From 79-D21 sp964521575 (GTDB lineage: Bacteria > Synergistota > Synergistia > Synergistales > 79-D21), in NCBI GenBank assembly GCA_964521575.1, contig CAZFSR010000003.1, forward strand, positions 140,629 to 204,628: a stretch of DNA of 64,000 bases, read 5' to 3'. Position 1 is the stretch's first letter; the number at the start of each line of letters is the position of its first letter. Below the pieces are notes generated by a model, which was given only the letters and a program-made list of their open reading frames with translations, did no database searches and had not been told where the DNA came from. The position numbers and the translations under genes are program-made. Below, in pieces: positions 1 through 8,132 of the stretch.

Positions 1-228
1 TCCGTCAAGGACAACGATCGTGTCGGCGCCGAGCACGAGGTTATCCGGGCACTTCAAAGACACCGCCCGTGCCTTTTCCAAAGCAAGGCGCCTGCAGAGA
101 TCCACCGGGAGTTCGCCTTCCCCGTTCCTCTCGCCGACTGCCGGGTCGACAACGCGAAAATTCCAGCCCAAGGCGGAAAGCAGCCTTCTCCGGCGCGGGC
201 TCTTCGATGCAAGGACAAGGGAAGTCAT
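1..228 (-). CDS. maf: Maf-family nucleotide pyrophosphatase, C-terminus outside window
   Basis: The first 76 residues of a Maf/HAM1-like house-cleaning nucleotide pyrophosphatase, which hydrolyses non-canonical or modified NTPs in the cytoplasm. The N-terminus reads MTSLVLASKSPRRRRLLSAL, the typical Maf opening (LASxSPRR, nucleotide-binding loop). It continues through a conserved region ending LGADTIVVLDG, which carries the catalytic-region Asp. The reading frame runs off the left edge, so the gene is 3'-truncated by the window and not broken. The DUF4321 gene lies 19 nt upstream on the same strand, suggesting co-transcription with the uppP group. Confidence 0.88.
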   Translation of the reverse strand, partial: MTSLVLASKSPRRRRLLSALGWNFRVVDPAVGERNGEGELPVDLCRRLALEKARAVSLKCPDNLVLGADTIVVLDG

Positions 229-247
229 GAAGCGGCACCCCCTGTTT

Positions 248-496
248 TCAGCGGATGATCCACAAACCGAAAAGCCCTCCGAGAAGCGACCCCAGGTTCA
301 ATCTCAGAAAGACCTTGAATCCGATCGTTCCAAAAATCAGGTCCATCTCATGAAGGTCGAAACCCGCCCGGGTCACATCCCTGAAGAGGGACTCCGTAGC
401 CTGGAACCCCTGCATGTAGACCCCCAGCATGGTTCCCAGGATGATCGCAAGGATGAGGATCGACCATTTTGAACCGGGACCTTTTCCGACCGCCAT
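248..496 (-). CDS. Small DUF4321-like membrane protein
   Basis: An 82-residue protein starting MAVGKGPGSKWS. A hydrophobic segment lies at about residues 12-27 and a second at about 68-81 (LGSLLGGLFGLWIIR), so two membrane passes are likely. Length and the ending resemble the DUF4321 family of small membrane proteins often found beside maf in anaerobes; the function is unknown. It sits 5 nt downstream of the uppP stop and 19 nt before maf, so the three are probably co-transcribed. A longer upstream extension of this frame is an antisense-style shadow of uppP and was excluded. Confidence 0.7.
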   Translation of the reverse strand: MAVGKGPGSKWSILILAIILGTMLGVYMQGFQATESLFRDVTRAGFDLHEMDLIFGTIGFKVFLRLNLGSLLGGLFGLWIIR

Positions 497-501
497 CTTA
501 A

Positions 502-1317
502 TCAACCCCTCCCCGAAAGCCCGACAACGAGGGTAATCAAACCAACCCCCGCCGTGTAAAGTGCAAAAAGGTTCCATCGGCCCCTCACCACGAACTTCCT
601 CAGGATCGACAAAGCCAAGAGACCGGAAAGAAAGGCAGCGGCCGTTCCCAGCCACCAGCCGCTCGGCAAGCTCTGGAAGAAACTTTCCATCCCGCCGGCA
701 TCCTTGGCTTCGAGAAGGACTGCTCCGGCTACCGCGGGAAGCGACATCAGGAAAGAAAAATCGAACGCGGACTCCGGGGAAAGCCCCATGAGCAGGCCTG
801 AGAATATCGTCGATCCTGAACGCGAAATCCCGGGGAAAACCGCAAGTCCCTGGGCAAAACCGACTCCCAGGCCGATCTTCAAGTTGACATCCTTGCTTTT
901 GGATCGGCCGGAGAACCGCCCGGCAAGGAAAAGAACGCCAGCGTTCAGGATAAGCAACGTGCCGACGATTGTCAGGGAGCCCATGGCAAACCCGACCGCC
1001 GACTTTAAACGCAGCCCGATTAAGGCAGTAACGAGGGTCCCCCCCAGGATCGACCACCCGGTCTTCCAACCCGGAGAACGTCTCTCCCTGGGGAGCCTCC
1101 AGCCCTCCAGCCACTCGGCCAATACCGTCCACCACGCTTTCCGGAAGAAAAGCATCGTCGCGAGAAGTGTCGCGACATGAAGGGCAAGATCAAACCCCAA
1201 AGGGGGTGTTTCAAATCCGGCAAGATTCTGGAAGATGGCGAGGTGCCCCGAACTGCTGACGGGCAGAAATTCAGTCAGCCCCTGCAGGATTCCCAGCAAC
1301 AGCAATTTTGTTGTCAT
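502..1317 (-). CDS. uppP: Undecaprenyl-diphosphatase UppP (BacA)
   Basis: An integral-membrane phosphatase that recycles undecaprenyl pyrophosphate to the monophosphate lipid carrier for peptidoglycan and other wall polymers. Visible family motifs are Glu16 in GLTEFLPVSSSGH (residues 13-25) and a later PGISRSGST segment, both part of the active site. It has many hydrophobic helices and 271 residues, normal for the family. The ATG at 1317 was chosen over an in-frame upstream ATG because the family begins right before the first helix. The start lies inside the 3' end of the preceding Na/Pi cotransporter gene (47-nt overlap), implying translational coupling. Confidence 0.95.
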   Translation of the reverse strand: MTTKLLLLGILQGLTEFLPVSSSGHLAIFQNLAGFETPPLGFDLALHVATLLATMLFFRKAWWTVLAEWLEGWRLPRERRSPGWKTGWSILGGTLVTALIGLRLKSAVGFAMGSLTIVGTLLILNAGVLFLAGRFSGRSKSKDVNLKIGLGVGFAQGLAVFPGISRSGSTIFSGLLMGLSPESAFDFSFLMSLPAVAGAVLLEAKDAGGMESFFQSLPSGWWLGTAAAFLSGLLALSILRKFVVRGRWNLFALYTAGVGLITLVVGLSGRG

Positions 1318-2941
1318 GGGGTCGTTTCCCTTCCGTGTCCATCTTGATGACGTCAAGAACCATCAAGGCAAGGTTGTTTCCATGATCCGCAATCCGTTCG
1401 AGATTGCTCAGGATGTCGATAAAGACCACCCCCGCGCTCGGCTGGCATGCGCCGGTATTCAGCCGTTCAATGTGTTTCCGCCTCAGTTCCTTTTCCAGGG
1501 CATCGACCCGGTCTTCGAGGAGGAGGACCTCCTTTGCCGCAGAGCCGTCTTCGTTCAGGATGGACTCGATTGCAAGATGAAAGGCAAGACGGGCGTTCGA
1601 GAACATCTCCTCGAATTCGGACATCGCCTTTTCTGAGAAGACGAGGTGATTTTCCTGGGTGTATTCGAAAAGTTCGGTCAGGTTTGTCGCATGGTCCCCG
1701 ACCCGTTCGATGTCCGATGCTCCGTTCACATAGGCTCCCAGGGTCAGGGAAAGTTCCTCGGAAAGGCTGGACTGCCCGACCTCGGCTGCATAACGCGCAA
1801 TTCCATGCGTCAGCTGGTTAACTAGTTTTTCGGTTTGAAACACTTCTTCCGCCTTTTTCGGATCCCTCTCGACAAATGCCGCGTGAACGTTCTGCAGCAT
1901 CTCTTCCGCCAGGAAGCCCAGACGAACCAGTTCCTGCCTAACGGCATGAACCGCGGCGGCAGGGGTTGCGGAAATCAATCGACGGTCAAGAAAACGGGGG
2001 CCCATATCGAGGACCGCGACTTTTCCCGGGATGATCTTCTGAACCAGGGTCACGAACGGACGGGAAAAGGGCAGGAAAATCAGGGTGTTCAACACGTTGA
2101 AAAGCGTGTGGGAATTGGCCAGCTGCCTCGGAACGGATGTTGCCGTGTGCTCGACGACCGTTTTGAACACGGGGAAGGCGGAAATAAAAAGGATCACCCC
2201 GAGGAGGTTGAAAAGGACATGGCAGGCAGCCGCCTGTTTCGCTCCGCGGTTGGCACCTATGGAGGCTAGGACCGCCGTGATCGTGGTCCCGATGTTGTCC
2301 CCCAGGATGATGGGAATCGCCGCGTCGAGGCCGAGAAGCCCCTGGGAGGCCATCGCGATGACCAGACCAACGGTCGCGGCGCTGGATTGGACAAGAAGGG
2401 TAAGGCCCGTCCCCGCGAGAACTCCAAGGAGGTGACTGTTCGAGAAAGCGATGAAAATATCTTTCCGGTCACGCAGGAAAGACATCGATCCTTCCATCGT
2501 CTTCATGCCCAGGAAGAGCAGCCCGAAACCGACCAGGCCATTCCCGATGCTCTTCTGGCGCTTGTTCCTTCCGAACATGGACAGGAGAACGCCGAGGCCG
2601 ATGAAGGGAAGCGCGAAATCGGAAAACTTGAAAGCAATCAGCTGGGCCGTGACGGTGGTCCCGATATTGGCCCCCATGATCACGCCAAAGGCCTGGTATA
2701 GCGACATGAGCCCCGCGTGGACGAAACTGACGGTCATGACGGTACAGGCACTGCTGCTTTGCAGGAGGGTCGTCACGAGGATACCGACTCCGATTCCCCG
2801 GACGGGTGTCTTCGTGACGGTTGAAAAGAGGCGTCTCAACTTTTCGCCTGAGATATCCTGGAGAGTTTCGCTCATCAGCTTGATCCCGAAAAGGAACAGG
2901 CCGACTCCCCCCAGCATTTGAAAGATTGAGGTTATTGGCAC
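1271..2941 (-). CDS. Na/Pi cotransporter family protein with PhoU-like C-terminus
   Basis: A 556-residue NptA/YjbB-type sodium-phosphate transporter. The N-terminal half is multi-spanning and holds the two inverted-repeat signature motifs QSSSA (61-65) and QSSAA (185-189), with an adjacent GANIGTT. The C-terminal half (about 330-540) is helical and PhoU-like, as is usual in the family. The start is a GTG preceded by AAGGAGTG at good spacing. Expected role: phosphate uptake or export at the inner membrane. Its 3' end overlaps uppP, which releases phosphate on the outer face of the membrane; a functional link is possible but inferred. Confidence 0.93.
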   Translation of the reverse strand: MPITSIFQMLGGVGLFLFGIKLMSETLQDISGEKLRRLFSTVTKTPVRGIGVGILVTTLLQSSSACTVMTVSFVHAGLMSLYQAFGVIMGANIGTTVTAQLIAFKFSDFALPFIGLGVLLSMFGRNKRQKSIGNGLVGFGLLFLGMKTMEGSMSFLRDRKDIFIAFSNSHLLGVLAGTGLTLLVQSSAATVGLVIAMASQGLLGLDAAIPIILGDNIGTTITAVLASIGANRGAKQAAACHVLFNLLGVILFISAFPVFKTVVEHTATSVPRQLANSHTLFNVLNTLIFLPFSRPFVTLVQKIIPGKVAVLDMGPRFLDRRLISATPAAAVHAVRQELVRLGFLAEEMLQNVHAAFVERDPKKAEEVFQTEKLVNQLTHGIARYAAEVGQSSLSEELSLTLGAYVNGASDIERVGDHATNLTELFEYTQENHLVFSEKAMSEFEEMFSNARLAFHLAIESILNEDGSAAKEVLLLEDRVDALEKELRRKHIERLNTGACQPSAGVVFIDILSNLERIADHGNNLALMVLDVIKMDTEGKRPHDNKIAVAGNPAGAD

Positions 2942-2984
2942 GAGAGTTTCACTCCTTTTGAAGTGGATGAGGCGCTTCTCAGAG

Positions 2985-4709
2985 TCATGCGGTCTCGATC
3001 TCTTCCTTCCTGGCCAGGACCGTTACCATGGGAACGACTTGAGGAGTTCCCCTGGTCAGCCGGCGGATGACTTCACGCACCCTGCCCTTGATGCGCGCCT
3101 CCAGCTGTTCTGGATCCCGGGCGGCCTTTTCTCCCGTGCTTCCAACGGCCTTCAGGACAGCCTTGTGTATTTCTTCGTAAAGCTCCTTCGCGTCCGGACT
3201 GTGAATGAACCCTCGGCTTTCCAGGCGAAGTTCTCCTGCCAGCCTGCCTTCTTCGTCGAGCACGACGGAAAGGATAAGAACCCCGTCTTCCGCAAGTTCA
3301 CGCCTTTCCTTGAGGACACTACCCTTCATCTCGCCGAGTGCTAGCCCGTCCACCAGGACGATTCCGCTGGCGACCGTCCCCTTGATTTGGGCCTTCCCTC
3401 TATGGATGCGTAGAATGTCGCCATTCTGCAGGACATGGATATTGGCCTCTGGAAGTCCCATCTCGACGGCCAGTTGGGCATGTCGGTGCTGGTGCCGTCT
3501 TTCCCCGTGGACCGGGACAAAAAACTGCGGTTTCACCATGCTCAGCATCATCTTCAATTCTTCCTGGGAGGCATGGCCCGACGCATGCACGTGCTGTTCC
3601 CGGTCGTAGATGACCTCGCAACCCAAGGCGAAAAGCCGGTCGATCGTCCGGCTGACAAGTTTTTCGTTCCCCGGGATCGGCGTGGCGAAAATGGCAACGA
3701 GGTCCTTCGGGCCAAGGAGGATATGCCGGTGTTCACCCTTGCTCATGAGGACGAGCCCGGAAAAGGGTTCTCCCTGGCTACCCGTGGTCAGGACGACCAA
3801 ACGGTTCGCCGGGATCCTTTCGGCTTCCCCTGCAGGCACCAGCAGGTCTTCGCTAACCTGGATGTACCCAAGCCTGCGAGCCAGTTCAACGTTTGCAACC
3901 ATGCTTCTTCCAAGAAGCGCGACCTTTCGGTTGAAACGGGCCGCAACGTCGAAAATCTGCTGAGTCCTGTGGATGTTGCTGGCGAAGGCAGCGATGACGA
4001 TTCGTCTGTTTCTGTGAAGCCTGAGAATCTGCTCGAAAGATTTTCCGACAATGTTTTCCGAGGGGGTGTAACCGGGCCTTTCGGCATTCGTCGAATCGCT
4101 GAGGAGAAGGCGGACTCCCTTCTTTCCCGCCTCGGCAAATGCGTTGTAATCCGTCAGGCGCCCGTCGATGGGAGTGGGATCGAGCTTAAAATCTCCCGTA
4201 TGGACGACAATCCCTTCCGGGGTCTCGATGATCAGACCAACACCATCCGGAATCGAGTGGCAGACCGAAACGAACCTGACCCGGAAAGCCCCGAGCTCGA
4301 TGGCCTCCCCGGCGCGCACCTCCTTGAGTTTCGGTTCGTACGAAGGAGCGAACTCGGAAAGCTTGCCCATCGCAAGCCCCAGCGTCAGCGCTGTCCCGTA
4401 TAGGGGAACATCGAGCCTTGGAAGGACAAAGGGCAAGGAGCCCGTATGATCTTCGTGCCCATGGGTCAGGACGATTCCACGGATCCTATCCCGGTTTTCC
4501 AGGAGGTAACTGACATCCGGGATGACGAAGTCGATGCCGAACATTTCCTCGTCGGGGAACTTGAGGCCTGAATCGACAACGAGGATGTCATCGCCGTACT
4601 CGAAAACGAGCATGTTTTTCCCAATTTCCCCGAATCCGCCAAGCGGGATGAACCGGAGCTCAGCGGACCCGTGGGCCGGATTTCTTTTCCGGCTTTTGGT
4701 TCTTGCCAT
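2985..4709 (-). CDS. rnj: Ribonuclease J
   Basis: A 574-residue metallo-beta-lactamase/beta-CASP ribonuclease that performs 5'-3' exonucleolytic and endonucleolytic mRNA decay and rRNA maturation. The zinc motif HGHEDH is at residues 83-88. Further family landmarks are PLGGFGEIGKN (22-32), HTGDFKLDPTPI, the beta-CASP part, VPVHGERRH and a C-terminal domain of about 100 residues. The basic N-terminus (MARTKSRKR) is common in this family. The ATG has a GGGAGAG ribosome-binding site. It lies 43 nt upstream of the Na/Pi transporter gene on the same strand. RNase J is the main decay nuclease in organisms lacking RNase E. Confidence 0.95.
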   Translation of the reverse strand: MARTKSRKRNPAHGSAELRFIPLGGFGEIGKNMLVFEYGDDILVVDSGLKFPDEEMFGIDFVIPDVSYLLENRDRIRGIVLTHGHEDHTGSLPFVLPRLDVPLYGTALTLGLAMGKLSEFAPSYEPKLKEVRAGEAIELGAFRVRFVSVCHSIPDGVGLIIETPEGIVVHTGDFKLDPTPIDGRLTDYNAFAEAGKKGVRLLLSDSTNAERPGYTPSENIVGKSFEQILRLHRNRRIVIAAFASNIHRTQQIFDVAARFNRKVALLGRSMVANVELARRLGYIQVSEDLLVPAGEAERIPANRLVVLTTGSQGEPFSGLVLMSKGEHRHILLGPKDLVAIFATPIPGNEKLVSRTIDRLFALGCEVIYDREQHVHASGHASQEELKMMLSMVKPQFFVPVHGERRHQHRHAQLAVEMGLPEANIHVLQNGDILRIHRGKAQIKGTVASGIVLVDGLALGEMKGSVLKERRELAEDGVLILSVVLDEEGRLAGELRLESRGFIHSPDAKELYEEIHKAVLKAVGSTGEKAARDPEQLEARIKGRVREVIRRLTRGTPQVVPMVTVLARKEEIETA

Positions 4710-4735
4710 ACCTTCACTCTCCCGTCAACAAACAC

Positions 4736-4768
4736 CAGAAAACGAGGGGTGGACAAGCCACCCCTTTA
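4736..4768 (-). terminator. Rho-independent terminator after the aldolase gene
   Basis: On the minus strand an AGGGGTGG / CCACCCCT hairpin with a 5-nt loop is followed by TCGTTTTC. It lies between the aldolase stop and the RNase J start, so it separates the two transcription units. The T tract is short. Confidence 0.6.
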
Positions 4769-4796
4769 AAGGCCGTATGGATTTCCCTATAGGGCC

Positions 4797-6068
4797 TCAG
4801 TCGCTGAAATCACCTTTCCGGCCTTCCTTCCTGGAAAGCTCGAGTGCCCTTTCCCGGGTGAATTCGCTCCTTGCGTTCAGGATCGGTCTTTCCGGGGCCG
4901 CATTTTCATCGGCTCGCCGGGATATCGTCTCAATCAGGACCTCTGCGAGTCCCTCGGCCTTGAAAGCCCGGATGTAGCGTGTGGCCCATTCTTCGGTTTC
5001 TGCCACGATCCGTTCCTGGACAGGTTCCGGGAGTGCCATGATCTGGTCATGGAAAGGCTTGTTCGCCTTCTTGTAATCCCCGCCTTTACGGCTGATCCCC
5101 TGGTCGTCGGCCCAGGCCACGATTTCCCTCCACAGGGCTTCCGTTACGCCTCTGTCCTTTTCCTTGATGAATGAATCCCCTTCGATCACGGCATTGCCCG
5201 TTTCCGGTTCCATCTTCAGGCCCAGAACGATGTTCTGCCAGAGCGTCCCCACGTTTCCCTTGTTGATCCCGGCACCGGCAAAATGCCCCACTTTGTCGAA
5301 GGGGGTTCCCGAGATCCCGTGCTGGGCGATGGAAACGCCGTAAGGGCGAATGGCTTCCGCGATTTCCAGGGTCCTCTTCAGGTCGATCCCTTCCTCCACT
5401 CCCGCCGCCTTGTCGTAAGTCCCATGCAGGCTGCCGTTCGAAATGGCGAGGTAATCCGGGAACACACCCCAGGCATTCAGGCCGCCGACAAAGAAAAGGG
5501 CTTCCTCGACGGTAGAGAGTTCTCCCTTTCCCTTGATCTCGCCAACTTCCGCTTCAAGGCCAAGGTACGGAGGGACATGCATGGCGACATCACGGGTAAA
5601 GCAGAGGTTTTCCCAATCCGGGTTGTGCGAGGCGTCAACGGCAACTGAGGTCCAGCCTCGCTCGATGATCTTCCTGAGGTGCGAGATCGATTTTAAAAGG
5701 TCTTCCCTCGATTTGATTCCGTAATGATCGACATGAAGGCCGAAAAACACTCCATGCCCCATCTCGGCCGAGTAACGGATGGCGTAGTCCGGGATATTGT
5801 CGAATGTGCATCCGCAATAAGTCGATTCCGACTTTGCAAGCTCGAGAAGGACCACTGCGCGGGTCTTCTTCGCCGCTTTCAAGAGGCCCTTCACCGTCAA
5901 GGGATTCCGCACGTTGGCGGCAAGGACGATCGATCCGCTCTTTTTCGCGGCTTCGGCAATATCCCTCCCGCTGACCAGAGCCACCGGTTCTTCCCCGTAA
6001 AGGGCCTGGACGTTCAAGGGCCTCTTGCGGAGCACTTCCCTGTAGCCGGCACCTTCAACTTTTATCAT
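4797..6068 (-). CDS. Class II fructose-bisphosphate aldolase family protein
   Basis: A 423-residue zinc-type aldolase. Zinc-ligand region LHVDHYG (111-117, His112/Asp114/His115), AEVGEIKGKGE, ISNGSLHGTYD and IAQHGISGTP match the class II F_bP_aldolase fold, which cleaves or condenses sugar phosphates. The usual length is 280-350, so the C-terminal 80-100 residues, rich in charged helices, are an extension. The ATG at 6068 was chosen because AAGGAGGTG sits 9 nt upstream; an upstream GTG overlaps this site. A glycolytic/gluconeogenic role is likely, but tagatose- or other ketose-bisphosphate specificity cannot be excluded. Confidence 0.85.
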   Translation of the reverse strand: MIKVEGAGYREVLRKRPLNVQALYGEEPVALVSGRDIAEAAKKSGSIVLAANVRNPLTVKGLLKAAKKTRAVVLLELAKSESTYCGCTFDNIPDYAIRYSAEMGHGVFFGLHVDHYGIKSREDLLKSISHLRKIIERGWTSVAVDASHNPDWENLCFTRDVAMHVPPYLGLEAEVGEIKGKGELSTVEEALFFVGGLNAWGVFPDYLAISNGSLHGTYDKAAGVEEGIDLKRTLEIAEAIRPYGVSIAQHGISGTPFDKVGHFAGAGINKGNVGTLWQNIVLGLKMEPETGNAVIEGDSFIKEKDRGVTEALWREIVAWADDQGISRKGGDYKKANKPFHDQIMALPEPVQERIVAETEEWATRYIRAFKAEGLAEVLIETISRRADENAAPERPILNARSEFTRERALELSRKEGRKGDFSD

Positions 6069-6236
6069 TACGGAAAGCACCTCCTTAAGCGATCACGCCC
6101 TATACGTTACCATGTCGGGAGGAATTATCAAGACTCACGGGCATCGCCCTCCTCCTGCGGAGCGGGGGGTTGCGCGTTCAACGAGGCCATGGTAGTATTA
6201 TGCGCGCTCGCCCGGAAGAAGCCGGCGATGCCGTAT

Positions 6237-6310
6237 TGGGGAATCGTCTAACGGCAGGACAGCTGACTCTGGATCAGCCAATCGTGGTTCGAATCCACGT
6301 TCCCCAGCCA
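6237..6310 (+). tRNA. tRNA-Gln (CTG anticodon)
   Basis: A full cloverleaf can be drawn. Acceptor TGGGGAA pairs with TTCCCCA; the anticodon stem GCTGA/TCAGC encloses loop CTCTGGA, giving anticodon CTG. The T arm GTGGTTCGAATCCAC is canonical, and 3' GCCA is encoded. It is followed after 16 nt by tRNA-Glu, and the two are presumably one transcript. Confidence 0.96.
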
Positions 6311-6326
6311 AATTGAGCTTTATTAC

Positions 6327-6402
6327 GGTCCCATCGTCCAGTGGCCCAGGACACCGGGTTCTCAGCCCGGGAACAGGGGTTCGAATCCCCTTGGGACTGC
6401 CA
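6327..6402 (+). tRNA. tRNA-Glu (CTC anticodon)
   Basis: Acceptor GGTCCCA pairs with TGGGACT (one G-T pair). Anticodon stem CCGGG/CCCGG encloses loop TTCTCAG, anticodon CTC. T arm AGGGGTTCGAATCCCCT is followed by encoded GCCA. It is the second gene of a two-tRNA cluster with tRNA-Gln. Confidence 0.96.
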
Positions 6403-6410
6403 AAAATTAA

Positions 6411-6450
6411 GGAAGGGCCTTCGCCTCCTGGCGTGGGCCCTTTGTCTTTT
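6411..6450 (+). terminator. Rho-independent terminator after the tRNA pair
   Basis: An interrupted hairpin of AAGGGCC and CGCC paired with GGCG and GGGCCCTT, followed by TGTCTTTT, starts 9 nt after the tRNA-Glu CCA end. Confidence 0.75.
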
Positions 6451-6512
6451 CCCCATCTCCCGCTCCGGGAATTCATCGTTTCTTTTTTTACCGGTGATTT
6501 TTGTTCTTTCCC

Positions 6513-6541
6513 TTGACGTTAAACCAAGCTTGCGACAAAAT
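6513..6541 (+). promoter_or_regulatory. Sigma-70 promoter for the cold-shock gene
   Basis: TTGACG (6513-6518), a 17-nt spacer, then CAAAAT (6536-6541). It lies about 80 nt before the cold-shock ATG, leaving a leader of about 70 nt; long leaders are usual for cold-shock mRNAs. It is downstream of the tRNA terminator, so the gene is an independent unit. Confidence 0.65.
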
Positions 6542-6619
6542 CAGGGAGGCACACCGCATCCGTTATCCGGTGCCGTTAAATTTTGAAGGACCTTATTGGT
6601 CCGCAGGAGGTCAGGCTTT

Positions 6620-6820
6620 ATGGAGCAGGGAGTCGTCAAGTGGTTCAATGGAACGAAGGGCTACGGCTTCATCACCCGTGACAGCGGCGGCGACGTTTTC
6701 GTCCATTACTCAGGAATCCAGATGAATGGCTTCAAGACCCTGGAAGAGAACCAGAGGGTTTCCTTCAAGGTCGTGGATGGCGCCAAGGGCCCTCAGGCCG
6801 TCGAGGTGACGCCCCTCTAG
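6620..6820 (+). CDS. csp: Cold-shock domain protein
   Basis: A 66-residue single cold-shock (OB-fold) domain that binds single-stranded RNA/DNA and melts mRNA structure. RNP1 is KGYGFIT (about 13-19) and RNP2 is DVFVHYS (about 25-31), with the usual GVVKWFNGTKGYG opening. The ATG at 6620 follows GCAGGAGG at 6603-6610; an upstream in-frame ATG at 6596 lies before this site and was rejected. The gene is monocistronic between its own promoter and terminator. Which paralogue it is cannot be told from one copy. Confidence 0.95.
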   Translation: MEQGVVKWFNGTKGYGFITRDSGGDVFVHYSGIQMNGFKTLEENQRVSFKVVDGAKGPQAVEVTPL

Positions 6821-6847
6821 TTCGCTGGACCCCCAAACGGATTTCCC

Positions 6848-6885
6848 GGGAGGATTTGACTTCGCGTCAGATCCTCCCTTCTCTT
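6848..6885 (+). terminator. Terminator after csp, overlapping the end of rlmN
   Basis: GGGAGGATTTGAC pairs with GTCAGATCCTCCC around a short TTCGC loop, followed by TTCTCTTTT. The convergent rlmN coding region ends within the right arm (stop at 6867), so the hairpin probably serves the plus strand only. Confidence 0.8.
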
Positions 6886-7895
6886 TTCCTCAACTGCCCG
6901 CATGCCGCAGCGATATCCTCTCCCCGCTCCCGCCTGACTTCCGCCTCGATTCCCCTTGAAACCAGGACTTGCCTGAACTGCTCAACCTTCTCGCGGGAAG
7001 GCTTCCTGAAAGATTCGCAGGTTGCGTTCCAGGGAATCAGGTTGACATAACTTTTCAACCCCTTCAGACGCTCCGCCAGAAGCACCGCCTGGGAAGTCGA
7101 ATCATTAACGCCTTCCATCAGCATGTATTCGATCGAAACCCGATCCCGGGTTTTTTCCTGGTAAAGGCGAATCGCGGCAAGCAATTCCGGAAGCGGGTAT
7201 TGGCGGTTTACGGGCATCAGCCGGCTGCGGAGTTCATCTTCCGGGGCATGGATGGATACCGCGAGCCTGACGCCTGGATTCGCCTCGGCCAAAGCGAGAA
7301 TCCCTGGAACGATGCCAGACGTCGAAACGGTCATCCTTCTGGCTCCCAGGTTCCTCATCTTGGGATGCTTCAGGTTTTCAACCGCCTTCATGAAAGCGTC
7401 CAGATTCAGGAGTGGTTCTCCCATCCCCATGAAGACAAGATTGTCGATCGGCTCTCCCTGTTGTTTTTCCATCGCAAGGAACTGGCCGACGATTTCTCCG
7501 CAGGAAAGATTGCGGACAAATCCCGACTGCCCCGTCGCGCAGAAGGCACAATCCAGAGGGCACCCCACCTGCGTGGAGATGCAGGCCGTCCTTCGGCCGT
7601 CCTGCAGCAGAAGGACCGACTCCACGCACTCCCCGTCATGGAACGACCAAAGAGACTTTTCTGTGCCGTCCTTCCTCGAGACCTCCCGCTTGGCCTCCCT
7701 GGGAACAATTTCTCCGAAAGTTTCGGCCGCCTTTCTTCTCAACTCAATGGAAAGGTTGGTCATCTCCCCGAAGGCAAAGACATGTCGTTTATAGAGCCAG
7801 CCGCAGACCTGGTCTGCCCTGAAGGTGGGCTCTTTCCACTCATCCCGGCACAGGGTCCGCCATTCTTCATAACCCAGGTCCAACGCAAAACGCAT
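6867..7895 (-). CDS. rlmN: 23S rRNA/tRNA adenine-C2 methyltransferase RlmN
   Basis: A 342-residue radical SAM enzyme that methylates C2 of A2503 in 23S rRNA and A37 in some tRNAs. The cluster motif CPLDCAFC (Cys112, 116, 119) binds the 4Fe-4S cluster. The family landmarks MGMGEPLLN, VNLIPWN and the C-terminal ERGEDIAAACGQLR, holding the resolving Cys, are all present. The ATG at 7895 follows AAGGGAGTGATC; the frame extends further upstream through the tRNA-Ala gene and was trimmed. It converges on csp. The tRNA-Ala terminator lies just upstream, so a separate promoter or read-through is needed. Confidence 0.96.
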   Translation of the reverse strand: MRFALDLGYEEWRTLCRDEWKEPTFRADQVCGWLYKRHVFAFGEMTNLSIELRRKAAETFGEIVPREAKREVSRKDGTEKSLWSFHDGECVESVLLLQDGRRTACISTQVGCPLDCAFCATGQSGFVRNLSCGEIVGQFLAMEKQQGEPIDNLVFMGMGEPLLNLDAFMKAVENLKHPKMRNLGARRMTVSTSGIVPGILALAEANPGVRLAVSIHAPEDELRSRLMPVNRQYPLPELLAAIRLYQEKTRDRVSIEYMLMEGVNDSTSQAVLLAERLKGLKSYVNLIPWNATCESFRKPSREKVEQFRQVLVSRGIEAEVRRERGEDIAAACGQLRKREGRI

Positions 7896-7925
7896 CCGGA
7901 TCACTCCCTTGGCAGGACTGGAATG

Positions 7926-7957
7926 TAAAAAAGGCCTGTCCCTCTGGACAGGCCTTG
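7926..7957 (-). terminator. Terminator after tRNA-Ala
   Basis: On the minus strand AAGGCCTGTCC and GGACAGGCCTT form an 11-bp perfect stem around a 4-6 nt loop, followed by TTTT. It ends the tRNA-Ala transcript just before rlmN. Confidence 0.9.
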
Positions 7958-7963
7958 ATTCAC

Positions 7964-8038
7964 TGGTGGAGGTGAGGGGATTCGAACCCCTGGCCCCCTG
8001 CATGCCATGCAGGTGCGCTCCCGCTGCGCCACACCCCC
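7964..8038 (-). tRNA. tRNA-Ala (GGC anticodon)
   Basis: The minus strand gives acceptor GGGGGTG paired with CACCTCC, anticodon stem CCTGC/GCAGG with loop ATGGCAT (anticodon GGC), T arm AGGGGTTCGAATCCCCT and encoded ACCA. A monocistronic tRNA gene with its own terminator. Confidence 0.96.
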
Positions 8039-8132
8039 CGGTCGAACGGGCTTCATTATACGAAGCCCTTCCCCGGCTGTCAACCGAAGATTTGCCCTTG
8101 CCCGGCTCCTCCGTTCGTGCAAGGATGGAGCC

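Noticed and set aside
497..1135. N-terminal extension of the DUF4321 frame through uppP.
   Set aside because: The sequence is unlike any protein and is antisense-phase to a clear uppP. The family-like part starts at 496.
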